The notes under the pieces are model-generated. The model did not search any database and was not told where the DNA came from. It was given only the letters and a program-made list of their open reading frames with translations. DNA of 64,000 nucleotides from Petasospora fabianii (Eukaryota > Ascomycota > Saccharomycetes > Phaffomycetales > Wickerhamomycetaceae), in assembly GCA_022641835.1 (NCBI GenBank), contig CP048721.1:62001-126000 (forward strand), written 5' to 3'. The position numbers were made by a program, and so were the translations under genes. This document shows positions 8,528 to 18,745 of this stretch, one piece after another; positions within the stretch are counted from its first letter, which is position 1; every line of letters starts with the position of its first letter.

Positions 8528-11500
8528 ATGAGCACAAGCGCCCTGCCCCAGACACTTAATCAGCCGCTTACCGCTGAGGAGCAGCGTGTCTACGGCGCAA
8601 TCTTCCGCCAGCTCGACGTGGAGAGCCTCGGTGTCGTTACCGGCGAAGCCGCAAGATCAACTTTTGAAAAGTCGGGGCTCCCACCTGTTACCCTTGGCGA
8701 GATCTGGCAACTCGCTGATCCTACCAACCTTGGATTCCTAACGCAGAACTCTTTTGCAATTGCCCTTAGACTCATTGGCCATGCCCAGACAGGTGTCAAG
8801 CCGGACCAGTCCATGATCCATGTTGCAGGCCCAATCGCTGTCTTCAACAACGCCCCATCCACTACTGGCGGCATCCCTACCATGAATCCAGCTGCCACTG
8901 GGTCTCCATCTATTGGTGGTGCTGGTGTTCAACAGCTCACCCCACAATTCACCTCTCTGCCACCATTGACTAATCACGATATCTCAAAGTTTGCTCAGCT
9001 ATTCGCCAAAAATGCCCCATCCGGTATCATCAACGGTCAACAGGCTAGAAACATCTTCCTTAAGGCCAAATTGCCAACCAATGTTCTCGGCCAGATCTGG
9101 GCTCTCGTTGACCGTCAAAATTCTGGTCAATTGACCCGTGATGAATTCATCGTTGCCATGTACTTGATCCAAGGATCTCTCAATGGTGTCATCAAGCAGG
9201 TGCCTCCAACTTTACCACAGTCCATCTGGGATCAACTCAAAGGTTTCCAATCGCCATTGGCCACTGGTGGATCTTCAGCTTCTTTCAGTCCACAGGTGAC
9301 AGGTGCCGCCAGACCTGGATCCGTTACAGGTTCTAGAGTCCCATCTACATTCAACAATGCTTCTAACGATTGGGTCATAACACCTCAAAAGAGAGCTCAA
9401 TTCGATAGCATATTCGAAGGTTTGGATAAGGAGTCTAAGGGTGTTCTTGGTCCAAACGAGGTTGCTGGCTTTTTGATGACATCCAAACTTCCACAGGACA
9501 CATTGGCTACCGTTTGGGATCTTGCTGACATTCACAACACTGGTGAATTTACAAAGGATGAGTTTGCCATTGCAATGTTCCTTGTTCAAAAAAAAATTGC
9601 TGGTTCTGAATTGCCAGACGTCATTCCTGACTCTCTCTTGCCACACTCTCATCCTGCAGTGCAGCAGCAGAACACACAGGCTTTCTTCACTGCTCCACCA
9701 CAGTCGCAGCAAACCCAGCAGAAGTCCTCTCCAGCCGCTGCCCCTGCAAGACCCCAGATTCCTTCCAGAGACACTAAGCCCCAGTCTTCTTTGAATGACC
9801 TGGTTGACCTCAACGATGCCTTCTCCACACCATCGCCATCTGTGGCCGATCAGAGAAACGTTTCCAACTCCACTGTCAACTACACACCAACTGGAAGTGG
9901 TGCTCCAAAACCATTTGTGCCATCATCAAGCTTTGGCCAGAGCATGGTGGACAAACAAGCTGCTGCTCCTGCTCCTGCTCCTGCTCCTGCTGCCTCCTCC
10001 CCTGCTGCCTCCTCTCCTGCTGTGACTTCTCCTTCCGCAGCTCAGGCATCTGTTCCAGGTGCTTTCCCACAGACAACGGGTGGTACAGGCGCACAGTCTT
10101 CATCCTCTCCATTCCCACCAGCTCCAACGCAAGTCCCAGCCTCCACTGGCGCCAGAAACATGTCCAACATATCAACGGGCTCTTCTGCCTTTAACGCTAT
10201 TGGTGGTGCCCTCGGCGGTGCTGGTCTTGCTGGTGGTGCAATTGCCGCTAGAGGGCTCGGTAAAAACGACGACTTGCTCGCTGATTCCAACCCTGAAGTC
10301 TCTGGTAAACTATCGCAGGCTACTACTGACATGGCCAACTTGTCCAACCAGATTGGCTCTTTAAGCAACCAGACTTCTCAAATTCATGACAAACGTACCA
10401 GAGCTGAGAGGGAACTGGCGAAGATCACAAATCTGAAACAGGAAATTGAGTCCAAGTTGACCAAGTTGAGAGCTTCTTACGATCAGGAGGTCCAGCAAAC
10501 GAAGCAGGTTGAGTCATTGTTGGTGACTTCTCGTAATGAGACTGAGAAATTGAGACAGGAGGCCTCTGTCGCTGAGGCTCAGTTCAACCAAGTCCAGACT
10601 GAGTTGCAGAGCTTACAAGCTGAACTCCAGGAAACCCAGCAGGAGAACACCACTTTGAAGGAACGTCTCGCCACTTTGAATTCCCAGCAATCCGAGGCCA
10701 CCAAGGAGTTGGAGAAAGTCAGAGCTGAGGTTAAGCAGTCCAAGGGTCTCGTTGCTATCAACTCTAAGCAGTTGAACGTTGCTGAGGTTCAGTCTTCCAG
10801 TATCAAGGATGAAATTGCTAACTTGTTGGCCCTCACACAGGAGCTAGATGGTCATCACGAGACATACACCAAGAAACAGGCTGATCTTGAACTCACTAAG
10901 CAACAAGTTGAACAAAACGAGAGTGCCCTGACTTCTCGTCAGCAGCAACACCAGCAGGCTGAGGCCGAATTTGCTGCTAAGGAACAGGAACTTCAAGCCA
11001 GAATTCAGCAACAGCAACAGTATGAGCAGGCTATTCAACAGGAGGAGCAGCGTCTCCAGCAATTGTTTAACAACCTTCAGGAGAGACAGAGACAACATGA
11101 TGCTGCTGAAGAACAACTTGAACAGCAACAGGTTGAGTACGCCCAGAGAATCCAGCAGTTCACTGAGAAGCAGATTAATGATGCTACGACTGGTTACGGT
11201 GCTGGTTCTTCTGGTGAGGCATTCCACTCTTCTGAGAGAGGTGTTGCCTCTACTAATGAGAGCGAATCATCTTCTGCATCCAAGGGTGTTTTGGCTGGTG
11301 CTCTGGGCGCTGTTGGTGCTGCCGGAGCTGCTGCTTATGCTAATACTTTCAGCAAGGCTGACAGTGATAAGAACGTTGAATTCGACTCTCCAGTTGCTGC
11401 TACTACCGAGCAGACCGCTTCCGTTGGCTCGGACCAGTACGATCAGTTCCCTGCCGCTCAGCAATTCAACCACATGGACATTCAAAGACCAGAGTCTGCT

Positions 11501-12967
11501 ACCTCTTCTGTCCAGAACAATGCTCCACAGTCTGTCCGTGGCGATGACATTGAGGAAACAGCCAACATTGATGCTCTCGTCGGGGAAGAGCCAGCTCTTG
11601 CTGCAAATGTTTTGAGCAGAGATTACAATGCCAGAGCACCAGAGCCAACTGACCCGGCTGAAGGTGAATCTTCTGGTGTTGGTTCATTTGAATTCGTTGA
11701 TGACCAGAAGTCTGATGCTGGTGAGGCTGCCTATACTCATGACACTTTGAGAGGAAATGATTCTGCTTCCGCCCCTGGCGCTGCTGACAACAGTGCTATT
11801 TCTAAGACGGCTGACCGCATCGAACAGTCAATTCCAGGTGCTTGGGCTGAACCGCAAGTGGCTACCTCCGTCTCAGGTTCCAAGTTGTCAGAGCCTGTTT
11901 TGGAGTCACAGTCTTCTCAGCCTATTGTTGACTCATCTGTGGACCCATCTGATGAGACTGTTGTTGAGCCAAGTGCTGAGACGCCTGAGATCTCATCTGA
12001 GGATGCTGTTGTTAAGGGTACCGCTGCTGACGCTTCTGCTCCAGAGTCAAATCCTTCTGTTCTGGGTACCGCTGCTGCTGCCGTGGCGGCCCCTGTAGCA
12101 GCTATTGGTGCTGCCGTTGGTCTCTCATCTTCCAAGGGTGACAGTGAGAGTGGTGACTTTGCTGGTCTCACACCAACTACTGAGGAAAAGAGCACCGATG
12201 GACAGGACGCATTTGATTCTACCGATGCTGCTTCAGTTGATCCACCAACGTACGCTTCAGCTACAGGTCCTTCCTCTACCACAGCAACTGGTAATGATGA
12301 GTTCCCGCCAATCCAGGAGCTTGAAATTGATGAAAGTGACAGTGATTCTGATGAGTTCCATGAGACATCTGACAGCTTCCCAAAATCGCCAGTCAAGAAC
12401 GATCCTACCGCATCTTCTCCGCTTGTAAACGCTGCTGCTGGTCTTGGTACATTCCCATCAACGACTGCCCCTACAACGACAACATCTGCTCCTGCAGAGA
12501 GAGATGCATTTGCTGATGACTTTGATGGTTTGGAAGAAGCGAAAGAGGCTGATCTTCAGTATGATGAAGATATCGAGCCAGAGAACTACCAAGAGGAACT
12601 TGAAGGTAGCACTTTCTTCGGCACTGATGGACTCAGTAATTCTGACAATGCTTTCCCACCAGCTCAAACACCAGGTGCTGCTCAGCCGGGTCAAGACAAT
12701 GAAGAGTGGGAGCAAATATTTGCTGGCTTTGGTAACCAGTCTGGTCAACACCCAGTCATCCAACCACAGGCCGTTCCTGCCACTCAGACCCCTACTTCTC
12801 AAGCCACTTCAAGATCTGTGCCACCAAGAATTGCTACAACACCACATTCACTCGCGGTGCAGGAGTTGACCGGTATGGGTTTCTCTGAGGAAGAGGCCCT
12901 GAAGGCTCTCGAAAGAGAGAAGTGGAACTTGGAGGCCGCCACCAACTACTTGTTGGACAACGCCTAA
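8528..12967 (+). CDS. EDE1: Endocytic scaffold protein with three EH domains and a UBA domain
   Basis: Early endocytic coat scaffold (Eps15 family) at the cell cortex. Three EH domains lie at about residues 14-110, 147-235 and 283-375, each with the L-x-x-I-W-x-L-x-D core and an EF-hand-like loop. A Pro/Ala/Gln-rich linker (AP repeats near 9961-10020) follows, then a long coiled coil rich in Q, E and L at about residues 600-890. An acidic low-complexity tail leads to a C-terminal UBA domain (ELTGMGFSEEEALKALE) that binds ubiquitin. The domain order is exactly that of yeast Ede1; at 1479 residues it is slightly longer (1381 in S. cerevisiae). A run of nine A at 9588-9596 inside the gene is in frame. 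Confidence 0.96.
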   Translation: MSTSALPQTLNQPLTAEEQRVYGAIFRQLDVESLGVVTGEAARSTFEKSGLPPVTLGEIWQLADPTNLGFLTQNSFAIALRLIGHAQTGVKPDQSMIHVAGPIAVFNNAPSTTGGIPTMNPAATGSPSIGGAGVQQLTPQFTSLPPLTNHDISKFAQLFAKNAPSGIINGQQARNIFLKAKLPTNVLGQIWALVDRQNSGQLTRDEFIVAMYLIQGSLNGVIKQVPPTLPQSIWDQLKGFQSPLATGGSSASFSPQVTGAARPGSVTGSRVPSTFNNASNDWVITPQKRAQFDSIFEGLDKESKGVLGPNEVAGFLMTSKLPQDTLATVWDLADIHNTGEFTKDEFAIAMFLVQKKIAGSELPDVIPDSLLPHSHPAVQQQNTQAFFTAPPQSQQTQQKSSPAAAPARPQIPSRDTKPQSSLNDLVDLNDAFSTPSPSVADQRNVSNSTVNYTPTGSGAPKPFVPSSSFGQSMVDKQAAAPAPAPAPAASSPAASSPAVTSPSAAQASVPGAFPQTTGGTGAQSSSSPFPPAPTQVPASTGARNMSNISTGSSAFNAIGGALGGAGLAGGAIAARGLGKNDDLLADSNPEVSGKLSQATTDMANLSNQIGSLSNQTSQIHDKRTRAERELAKITNLKQEIESKLTKLRASYDQEVQQTKQVESLLVTSRNETEKLRQEASVAEAQFNQVQTELQSLQAELQETQQENTTLKERLATLNSQQSEATKELEKVRAEVKQSKGLVAINSKQLNVAEVQSSSIKDEIANLLALTQELDGHHETYTKKQADLELTKQQVEQNESALTSRQQQHQQAEAEFAAKEQELQARIQQQQQYEQAIQQEEQRLQQLFNNLQERQRQHDAAEEQLEQQQVEYAQRIQQFTEKQINDATTGYGAGSSGEAFHSSERGVASTNESESSSASKGVLAGALGAVGAAGAAAYANTFSKADSDKNVEFDSPVAATTEQTASVGSDQYDQFPAAQQFNHMDIQRPESATSSVQNNAPQSVRGDDIEETANIDALVGEEPALAANVLSRDYNARAPEPTDPAEGESSGVGSFEFVDDQKSDAGEAAYTHDTLRGNDSASAPGAADNSAISKTADRIEQSIPGAWAEPQVATSVSGSKLSEPVLESQSSQPIVDSSVDPSDETVVEPSAETPEISSEDAVVKGTAADASAPESNPSVLGTAAAAVAAPVAAIGAAVGLSSSKGDSESGDFAGLTPTTEEKSTDGQDAFDSTDAASVDPPTYASATGPSSTTATGNDEFPPIQELEIDESDSDSDEFHETSDSFPKSPVKNDPTASSPLVNAAAGLGTFPSTTAPTTTTSAPAERDAFADDFDGLEEAKEADLQYDEDIEPENYQEELEGSTFFGTDGLSNSDNAFPPAQTPGAAQPGQDNEEWEQIFAGFGNQSGQHPVIQPQAVPATQTPTSQATSRSVPPRIATTPHSLAVQELTGMGFSEEEALKALEREKWNLEAATNYLLDNA

Positions 12968-13285
12968 AACTTCAAAAAAAAGACAAAAGAGCAATCGAAA
13001 ACGCACAACACTCATGTATATTATAATAATTGAATTTGTACAATTGAATCGATATTCATATGGAAGAACTTGTAAGAGAGCCAAGGAGGAGAACCACGCT
13101 AAAAAGACAACGGTAAGCGCCACATTACAATTTCAGTTGTCGTGACGACGTTGTACAGGGTTTCGCGGGCAGCGGATCCGCAATTTGTAAACAAGCGTTA
13201 TACAAAGTCTACTTTAGCACCACGCGTTTCTACTTCCACCAGCAACTGCCTGCTCGCCTGCCCATAAGCCCAAACTACCGACAAG
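12968..13285. promoter_or_regulatory. EDE1 3' end and BRN1 promoter
   Basis: A 318-base gap between tandem genes. The left part has A-rich EDE1 3' sequence. The right part carries TTTCGCGG near 13161 and an MCB-type ACGCGT at 13222-13227, 59 bases before the BRN1 start. ACGCGT is the MBF site of G1/S genes, which would suit a condensin gene, but CGCG cores are common in promoters of this window. Confidence 0.4.
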
Positions 13286-15445
13286 ATGGCTTATGTGCAG
13301 TCCAAGGTGATGAAGAAGCGATTACAGGAGAAGCGCCGTGTGAGCGGTGCTGCTCTCCTTCGTGAAGAGCTCAATGCCGACGCAGCCAATACCAGTACTT
13401 CTCTCTTTGACAGTTTGCCCGTTATCGAGAAGGATAAGGGTGTTATGATGGCCAACTTTGAAGAGTGGATTAAAATGGCTACAGATAACAAAATTAATAC
13501 CACAAACAGTTGGAACTTTGCCTTGATTGATTACTTTCACGACTTGAACGTGTTGAGAGAGGGTGACAACAACATCAACTTTCAAAAGGCAAGTGCCACC
13601 CTTGATGGATGTGTCAAGATCTACTCATCCAGAGTTGATTCTGTTGCCACAGAGACAGGAAGGTTGCTCAGTGGGTTGGCAACGCGTAAGAGAGAAGAAC
13701 AAAGCGAAGAAGATGAAGAAAGTGGGGACGAAGAAGACGGACATAATGATGATGACTCCCTAGATGGGGACATGGATGTGGATTCAGGCGAATCTAAGGG
13801 CAAGAAAGGTAAATCCAAAAACAAATCCAAAGACAGTGGTTCCACCTTAACTACTTTTGATCAACTCAAAGTCAAAAAGTTGTCCCAAGAACTGAGTATA
13901 GATCCATTATTCAAGAAGACACTCGCTGAGTTCGACGAAGGTGGTGCTAAGAGTTTATTGTTGAACACTTTGGGCATGGATAAGCACTCCAGGGTTGTTT
14001 TTGATGCTAGCACGACCAACGCTAACGGTGATAAGTCCGAAGACGAAGATGTTAGTGATGAAGATGCTGAAGATATCGAAGATACAGAGATGTCTGGTAT
14101 GGATGAAGAAGACGTGGATATTTCATCGTTGAAACACTTTTTATTTGATGGTGATGATTCTGATCTTACTGGAGTCACACTCTGTCCATCCATTGGTCAC
14201 TTAGATACAGTGCTGAAGGATATTAACAAGGCCAAGTCCATCTTGAACGAGTTTCACGTTGATGATATCGATACAAGTAAGATCACTCTGGGTAAAGACA
14301 TTCAGCAAAACAACAACGACTACGATGACTACTATGACGGTGGAGATGGTGGAGATGACTTCGACTTTGGTGCTAATGAAAACTCGTATGGTGAGCTTGA
14401 TGGTGAAGCTGCTGCAGTGATCTTCAAAGACGAGAACGATGATAACGATGATGTAGGTGAAGATACCGGTATTGTGAACACTGTTGTTGATCAAGACTTG
14501 ATGGCCTACTTTGATGATGCGATGAAACGTAACTGGGCTGGCCCTGAACATTGGAAGGTAAGGCAGCTCAAGAAAGAGAAGGCACAAGAGTTGAAAGCTA
14601 CTCAGGGTGGTGCAAACCCAGCACCGAAAGCGCGTAAGCAGAAGGAAGCATTTGTGATTGACTTCTTGAGTGTATGTGATCAGGATGAAGATGATTATAT
14701 GGCGGAGCAAAAACAACTGTTTGCTAAGGCCAAAACAAGTATTACATTACCCCAGGCCGAATGGGAATCTGCAGATAGCAATTTGCTTCCAGATGATATG
14801 TTATTCTCCTCTGAGCATTTAACAAAATTGTTCTTGAAGCCATCTCAGAGAATGAATATCTTCCGTAAGAAGCTTGATCCTCGCTCAAGAACAGGAAGTT
14901 CTGAGCCGTTATCAGGACCCGAAGACTTGAGACAGTCTGAGGCTACAATTTGGGCTGAGAATTATAAGGAGGTGGAACAAGAACGCAGTCTTCTGCTTGA
15001 TGGTGCAAATGATGATAATGATGACAATTTATTCTACGATGACGGTGGTGCTGATTATTTCGGGGACGATGCTCCGTTCCCAGAGACTCTGGCCGATGGT
15101 AAGGTGGACTTTGGTACTCAGTTGATTGCAGGTGGTGCTAAGGTGAAACCAGAGTATGTCACATACTCGAAGAAGGCTAAAAATGTTAACATCAAAAAGC
15201 TCAAGGACAATATGTGGAAGTCTGTTGAAGTGAAGAAGGAGGATGCCCAGGAGAGACAATTCAGTGACATTGTTGGTGATATCGGTAAGATGTATCCGAG
15301 TGAACAAAAGAAAGATCTCTCTACGTCGTTATGCTTCATCTGTTTACTTCACTTGGCCAACGAGCATGGTCTCACGATTGAAAACGATACAGAGTTAAAG
15401 GACTTGAAAGTGACGGGGTTTGACCCGAAGACGCTAACGGAATGA
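13286..15445 (+). CDS. BRN1: Condensin complex kleisin subunit (CAP-H / Barren)
   Basis: Kleisin that bridges the Smc2-Smc4 heads and recruits the HEAT subunits of condensin for mitotic chromosome compaction. The conserved N-terminal part includes NFEEWIKMATDNKIN and the NSWNFALIDYFHD region (residues about 52-90), followed by KASATLDGCVKIYSSRVD. The middle is acidic with DD/ED runs. The C-terminal winged-helix region ends with STSLCFICLLHLANEHGL and a DLKVTGF motif. The 719 residues compare with 754 in S. cerevisiae. An alternating DDNDD pattern near residues 370-395 is low-complexity. Confidence 0.94.
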   Translation: MAYVQSKVMKKRLQEKRRVSGAALLREELNADAANTSTSLFDSLPVIEKDKGVMMANFEEWIKMATDNKINTTNSWNFALIDYFHDLNVLREGDNNINFQKASATLDGCVKIYSSRVDSVATETGRLLSGLATRKREEQSEEDEESGDEEDGHNDDDSLDGDMDVDSGESKGKKGKSKNKSKDSGSTLTTFDQLKVKKLSQELSIDPLFKKTLAEFDEGGAKSLLLNTLGMDKHSRVVFDASTTNANGDKSEDEDVSDEDAEDIEDTEMSGMDEEDVDISSLKHFLFDGDDSDLTGVTLCPSIGHLDTVLKDINKAKSILNEFHVDDIDTSKITLGKDIQQNNNDYDDYYDGGDGGDDFDFGANENSYGELDGEAAAVIFKDENDDNDDVGEDTGIVNTVVDQDLMAYFDDAMKRNWAGPEHWKVRQLKKEKAQELKATQGGANPAPKARKQKEAFVIDFLSVCDQDEDDYMAEQKQLFAKAKTSITLPQAEWESADSNLLPDDMLFSSEHLTKLFLKPSQRMNIFRKKLDPRSRTGSSEPLSGPEDLRQSEATIWAENYKEVEQERSLLLDGANDDNDDNLFYDDGGADYFGDDAPFPETLADGKVDFGTQLIAGGAKVKPEYVTYSKKAKNVNIKKLKDNMWKSVEVKKEDAQERQFSDIVGDIGKMYPSEQKKDLSTSLCFICLLHLANEHGLTIENDTELKDLKVTGFDPKTLTE

Positions 15446-15667
15446 AAAAAATGCGGATATAACACTCACGATACCAAATAGATGATGATTTAGAAACCTT
15501 TTTGCTAGGAGTAGGAAGACCAGTTCTTTAGTCTCTAAAATGGTGGTAATGTACGAATAACCCATTATATTAAAGCCCCCATATTGAGGTGACTCCACAA
15601 TAATGGTACGGCCACACCAAAAATTCGCGGGGTCTTTCCAGAATTTGGTGACGTCCATCATCAACAC
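15434..15667 (-). CDS. Possible small hydrophobic protein, doubtful
   Basis: A 77-codon frame between BRN1 and YME1, opposite in direction to both and overlapping the last 12 bases of BRN1. It starts MLMMDVTKFWKDPANFWCG and has one hydrophobic stretch in its C-terminal half. The N-terminal half looks protein-like, and divergence from YME1 would give it a promoter, but I recognise no family and the length is within chance. The frame contains GTATCG and GTGAGT near its 3' end, so it could also be the first exon of something I cannot complete. Confidence 0.25.
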   Translation of the reverse strand: MLMMDVTKFWKDPANFWCGRTIIVESPQYGGFNIMGYSYITTILETKELVFLLLAKRFLNHHLFGIVSVISAFFSFR

Positions 15668-15889
15668 TTTTGGGCGGAGACATCTCCATAGTCTTAACCC
15701 CTTTTCTTTTTCATCACCGTTCCCCTGAGAACAAAAACTTATACTACTGGCAAAAGTCTCTGTTCATCACAGCAGCAGCCACCGTTCATAAACTTTTCCA
15801 CGCATCGAACGGAGTCCCCGTCGACCCACAGCTCCGAACCTTTCCCCTAGTTGCCGTCACACTCCGCCACTGTCTTACGCCACTGACCA
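15446..15889. promoter_or_regulatory. BRN1-YME1 intergenic region
   Basis: A 444-base gap. Apart from the doubtful small frame on the minus strand, it holds an ATTCGCGGGG motif near 15622 and pyrimidine-rich DNA before the YME1 start. No tRNA or other RNA gene is seen. Confidence 0.4.
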
Positions 15890-17887
15890 ATGCTCAGAAC
15901 CACAACGCCGATGCTGGCTCGTCTCGCCACACAGGGGCCCTCCAGAGCCATGCTTCTCACCGCCGTGAGAAGAGCCTCCTCTGCTGTCCAAGCCCAACTT
16001 GCCACGAAAGAACAAGCTGCCAATAACGATTTACACAATCCAGAAGTACAGGCTGAATTTTACCGTGCTCTCCTCAAAGCTAATTACCCACAATACGTCG
16101 TCTCTCGTTACGAGTCACCCGGTATCTCATCTTCCAGTGAATGTGCCCAGCTGTATGCTGATGCCTTGAAGAAGCTCGGAAAGCTCAAAGAGGCTGAAGC
16201 TGTAAAGTCTCAACTTGCCCAGGGATCTCTCAACACCGTTGGTCTTGGAGCTGGAAATGGTGCTGCTGGCTTTGGTTCTTATGGCTCTCGTCAACAGCCA
16301 GTACATGTTGTTGTTACAGAATCCACATGGACCATGGTAAGTAAATGGCTCAAATGGTTGATCCCCGTTGGTCTTTTAACATGGGGTGCCATGGAAGGTT
16401 TCACATACCTTGTTGAGTCAGGTACCATTTTCAAGGGTTCTGAGTCAACTGACAAGTCCGTTGACATGTCCAAGGTCACTGTCAAGTTTGAAGATGTTAG
16501 AGGTGCTGATGAAGCCCGTGCTGAGCTCGAAGAGATTGTCGATTTCTTGAAAGATCCAACAAAGTTCACAGGTCTTGGTGGTAAGCTTCCAAAGGGTGTC
16601 CTCTTAACCGGTCCACCAGGTACCGGTAAGACTTTACTTGCCCGTGCCACAGCTGGTGAGGCTGGTGTTCCATTTTTCTTCATGTCAGGTTCTGAATTCG
16701 ATGAGTTGTACGTTGGTGTTGGTGCTAAGAGAGTCCGTGAGCTTTTCACTCAGGCTAGAGCTCACTCACCAGCTATCATTTTCATTGATGAGTTGGATGC
16801 TATTGGAGGAAAGCGTAACCCACGTGATCAAGCCTATGCTAAACAGACTTTGAACCAGCTATTGGTTGAACTTGACGGTTTCTCCCAGACTTCTGGTATC
16901 ATCATCATTGGTGCTACCAATTTCCCAGAGTCCCTTGATAAAGCCCTTACCCGTCCAGGTAGATTTGACAAGATTGTCAATGTTGACCTCCCAGATGTTC
17001 GTGGCCGTGCTGATATCTTGAAGCATCACATGAAGAACGTTGAAGTTGCTAAGGATGTTGACCCAACCATCATCGCTCGTGGTACTCCAGGTCTTAGTGG
17101 TGCTGAGCTCATGAACTTGGTTAACCAAGCTGCTGTTTACGCTTCCCAGCAGAATGCTCTTTCTGTCGATATGAACCACTTTGAGTGGGCTAAGGATAAA
17201 ATCTTGATGGGTGCTGCTAGAAAGACTATGGTAATGACTGAGGCTACCAGAAAAGCTACTGCTTACCACGAGGCTGGTCACGCTATCATGGCTCTCTACA
17301 CACCAGGTGCCACAGCTCTTTACAAGGCGACTATTCTTCCAAGAGGTCGTGCACTTGGTATAACATTCCAGCTTCCAGAGATGGATAAGGTTGATATCAC
17401 CAAGAAGGAGTGCATTGCCCGTTTAGATGTGTGTATGGGTGGTAAGATTGCCGAAGAGATGACTTATGGTCCAGAGAACACCACTTCTGGATGTGGTTCC
17501 GATTTATCATCGGCTACAAGTACTGCTCGTGCCATGGTTACACAGTATGGTATGTCTGAGAAGGTTGGTCCAATCAGTCTTGCTGAAAAATGGGACTCTT
17601 GGTCACCAAAGCTTCGTGATGTTGCCGATCAAGAGGTTGTTGATATGCTTAAGGCATCTGAAGAGCGTACAAGAAAGATGTTGAAAGAAAAGAGCGTTGA
17701 ATTGCAAAGACTCGCTCAGGGATTGATTGAGTACGAGACGTTAACTAAAGAGGAGATCATCAAGGTTGTGAATGGTGAGCCATTGCATAAGGCTAAGGAG
17801 AGAACAAATACCGTTGTGGGAACACCAGACAGTGATGACAGAAAGGATGTCGAAAAACAACCGTTCCCTGTCCCAGCTACTGCCTGA
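15890..17887 (+). CDS. YME1: Mitochondrial inner-membrane i-AAA protease
   Basis: ATP-dependent zinc protease of the inner membrane, with its active site in the intermembrane space, degrading unassembled membrane and intermembrane-space proteins. The 665-residue protein has an R/S/T-rich presequence. A helical region about residues 45-110 ([20 protein letters not shown]) follows, typical of Yme1. Then come one membrane segment (about 156-177), Walker A GPPGTGKT at 241-248, Walker [10 protein letters not shown] near 296-304, the second region of homology ending in RPGRFD, and the zinc site HEAGH at 460-464. A single membrane segment separates it from the m-AAA subunits, which have two. Confidence 0.94.
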   Translation: MLRTTTPMLARLATQGPSRAMLLTAVRRASSAVQAQLATKEQAANNDLHNPEVQAEFYRALLKANYPQYVVSRYESPGISSSSECAQLYADALKKLGKLKEAEAVKSQLAQGSLNTVGLGAGNGAAGFGSYGSRQQPVHVVVTESTWTMVSKWLKWLIPVGLLTWGAMEGFTYLVESGTIFKGSESTDKSVDMSKVTVKFEDVRGADEARAELEEIVDFLKDPTKFTGLGGKLPKGVLLTGPPGTGKTLLARATAGEAGVPFFFMSGSEFDELYVGVGAKRVRELFTQARAHSPAIIFIDELDAIGGKRNPRDQAYAKQTLNQLLVELDGFSQTSGIIIIGATNFPESLDKALTRPGRFDKIVNVDLPDVRGRADILKHHMKNVEVAKDVDPTIIARGTPGLSGAELMNLVNQAAVYASQQNALSVDMNHFEWAKDKILMGAARKTMVMTEATRKATAYHEAGHAIMALYTPGATALYKATILPRGRALGITFQLPEMDKVDITKKECIARLDVCMGGKIAEEMTYGPENTTSGCGSDLSSATSTARAMVTQYGMSEKVGPISLAEKWDSWSPKLRDVADQEVVDMLKASEERTRKMLKEKSVELQRLAQGLIEYETLTKEEIIKVVNGEPLHKAKERTNTVVGTPDSDDRKDVEKQPFPVPATA

Positions 17888-18184
17888 TTTACGCATATTC
17901 AGGTTTTTTGATACGTGTTCTATGTTGTATTTGTTTGTTTTGACTCCGTTATGATTGTCTTTCCTTTTTAATCGTGTGGTTATTTGATTACGCGTTGCAT
18001 CTTTTTGTCAATCCACCACGCATGCCTTATGTATGCATTATTTCACACCTTGTAAATACAATTAACCTCATATTAGATTCAAGTATGGTTGTAGTGGTGA
18101 AACTGTAGTATGGGTAGGGAGGAGGGGGTTTCGTAACTTCGTGAGATATTAGACAACCTGAACTAAGTAGTTATTATACCAAGC

Positions 18185-18463
18185 TCATGATACAGCGACC
18201 TTCTTACTCTCTGTCTTTGCGTACTCAACTTTGAGTTCCTTACCAAAGATGATCTGATTCTGTGTTGCTCGTAGTGCCTTCTTGGCTTCCGTAGCATCTG
18301 TAAAGACGATAAATGCCTGGCCTCGGAGAGCTGGTGACATGTTGACCTCCAAGATCTCACCATATGTACTAAAGAGAACGTATAGATTTTCTCTCAACTT
18401 AGTCACGGAGACCTGGTCATTGAGATTGTGGACATAGAGTGTATTCAATGCTGTCTCTGTCAT
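18185..18463 (-). CDS. MSL1: U2 snRNP protein U2B'' (single RRM)
   Basis: RNA-binding component of the U2 snRNP that binds a stem-loop of U2 snRNA together with Lea1. The 92-residue protein is almost only an RRM: RNP2 is LYVHNL near residues 9-14 and RNP1 is RGQAFIVF near 47-54, with the NTLYVxxLN and GKELKVEYAK segments shared with yeast Msl1. It lacks the 25-residue N-terminal extension of the S. cerevisiae protein. It converges with YME1 and is divergent from the carboxylesterase. Together with PRP19 and the CTNNBL1-like gene it is one of three splicing genes in the window. Confidence 0.85.
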   Translation of the reverse strand: MTETALNTLYVHNLNDQVSVTKLRENLYVLFSTYGEILEVNMSPALRGQAFIVFTDATEAKKALRATQNQIIFGKELKVEYAKTESKKVAVS

Positions 18464-18745
18464 CGTTTGTGCTATCTAGCGACGATGTGTCTCCACTCTC
18501 TAAAGTCTTCTCTTTATGAGACGAACAGATTTGAGTCTTGTGTTAAGATAAAAAACACACACCCGGACACCACGAGGCCCTCGTACAGATCTTCTCGGGG
18601 CGCTTTCCTTATCGGGGTTTCCCTGCGACAATCTACAAGTGATCTGGGTATAAAAGGAGTGATGTGTATGTCAAATGTCTCTTATCTATGTTCTTCCATC
18701 TTGATATGAGAGCTTGTCAAGTTATCTAAAGAACTCATCGCATCA

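Noticed and set aside
9588-9596. A9 run in EDE1 as a frameshift site
   Set aside because: The frame is intact on both sides and the third EH domain continues normally; no sign of programmed slippage.
14201-14716. 171-codon antisense frame in BRN1
   Set aside because: It is opposite the acidic GAT/GAC runs of BRN1 and consists mainly of I and V; a composition artefact.
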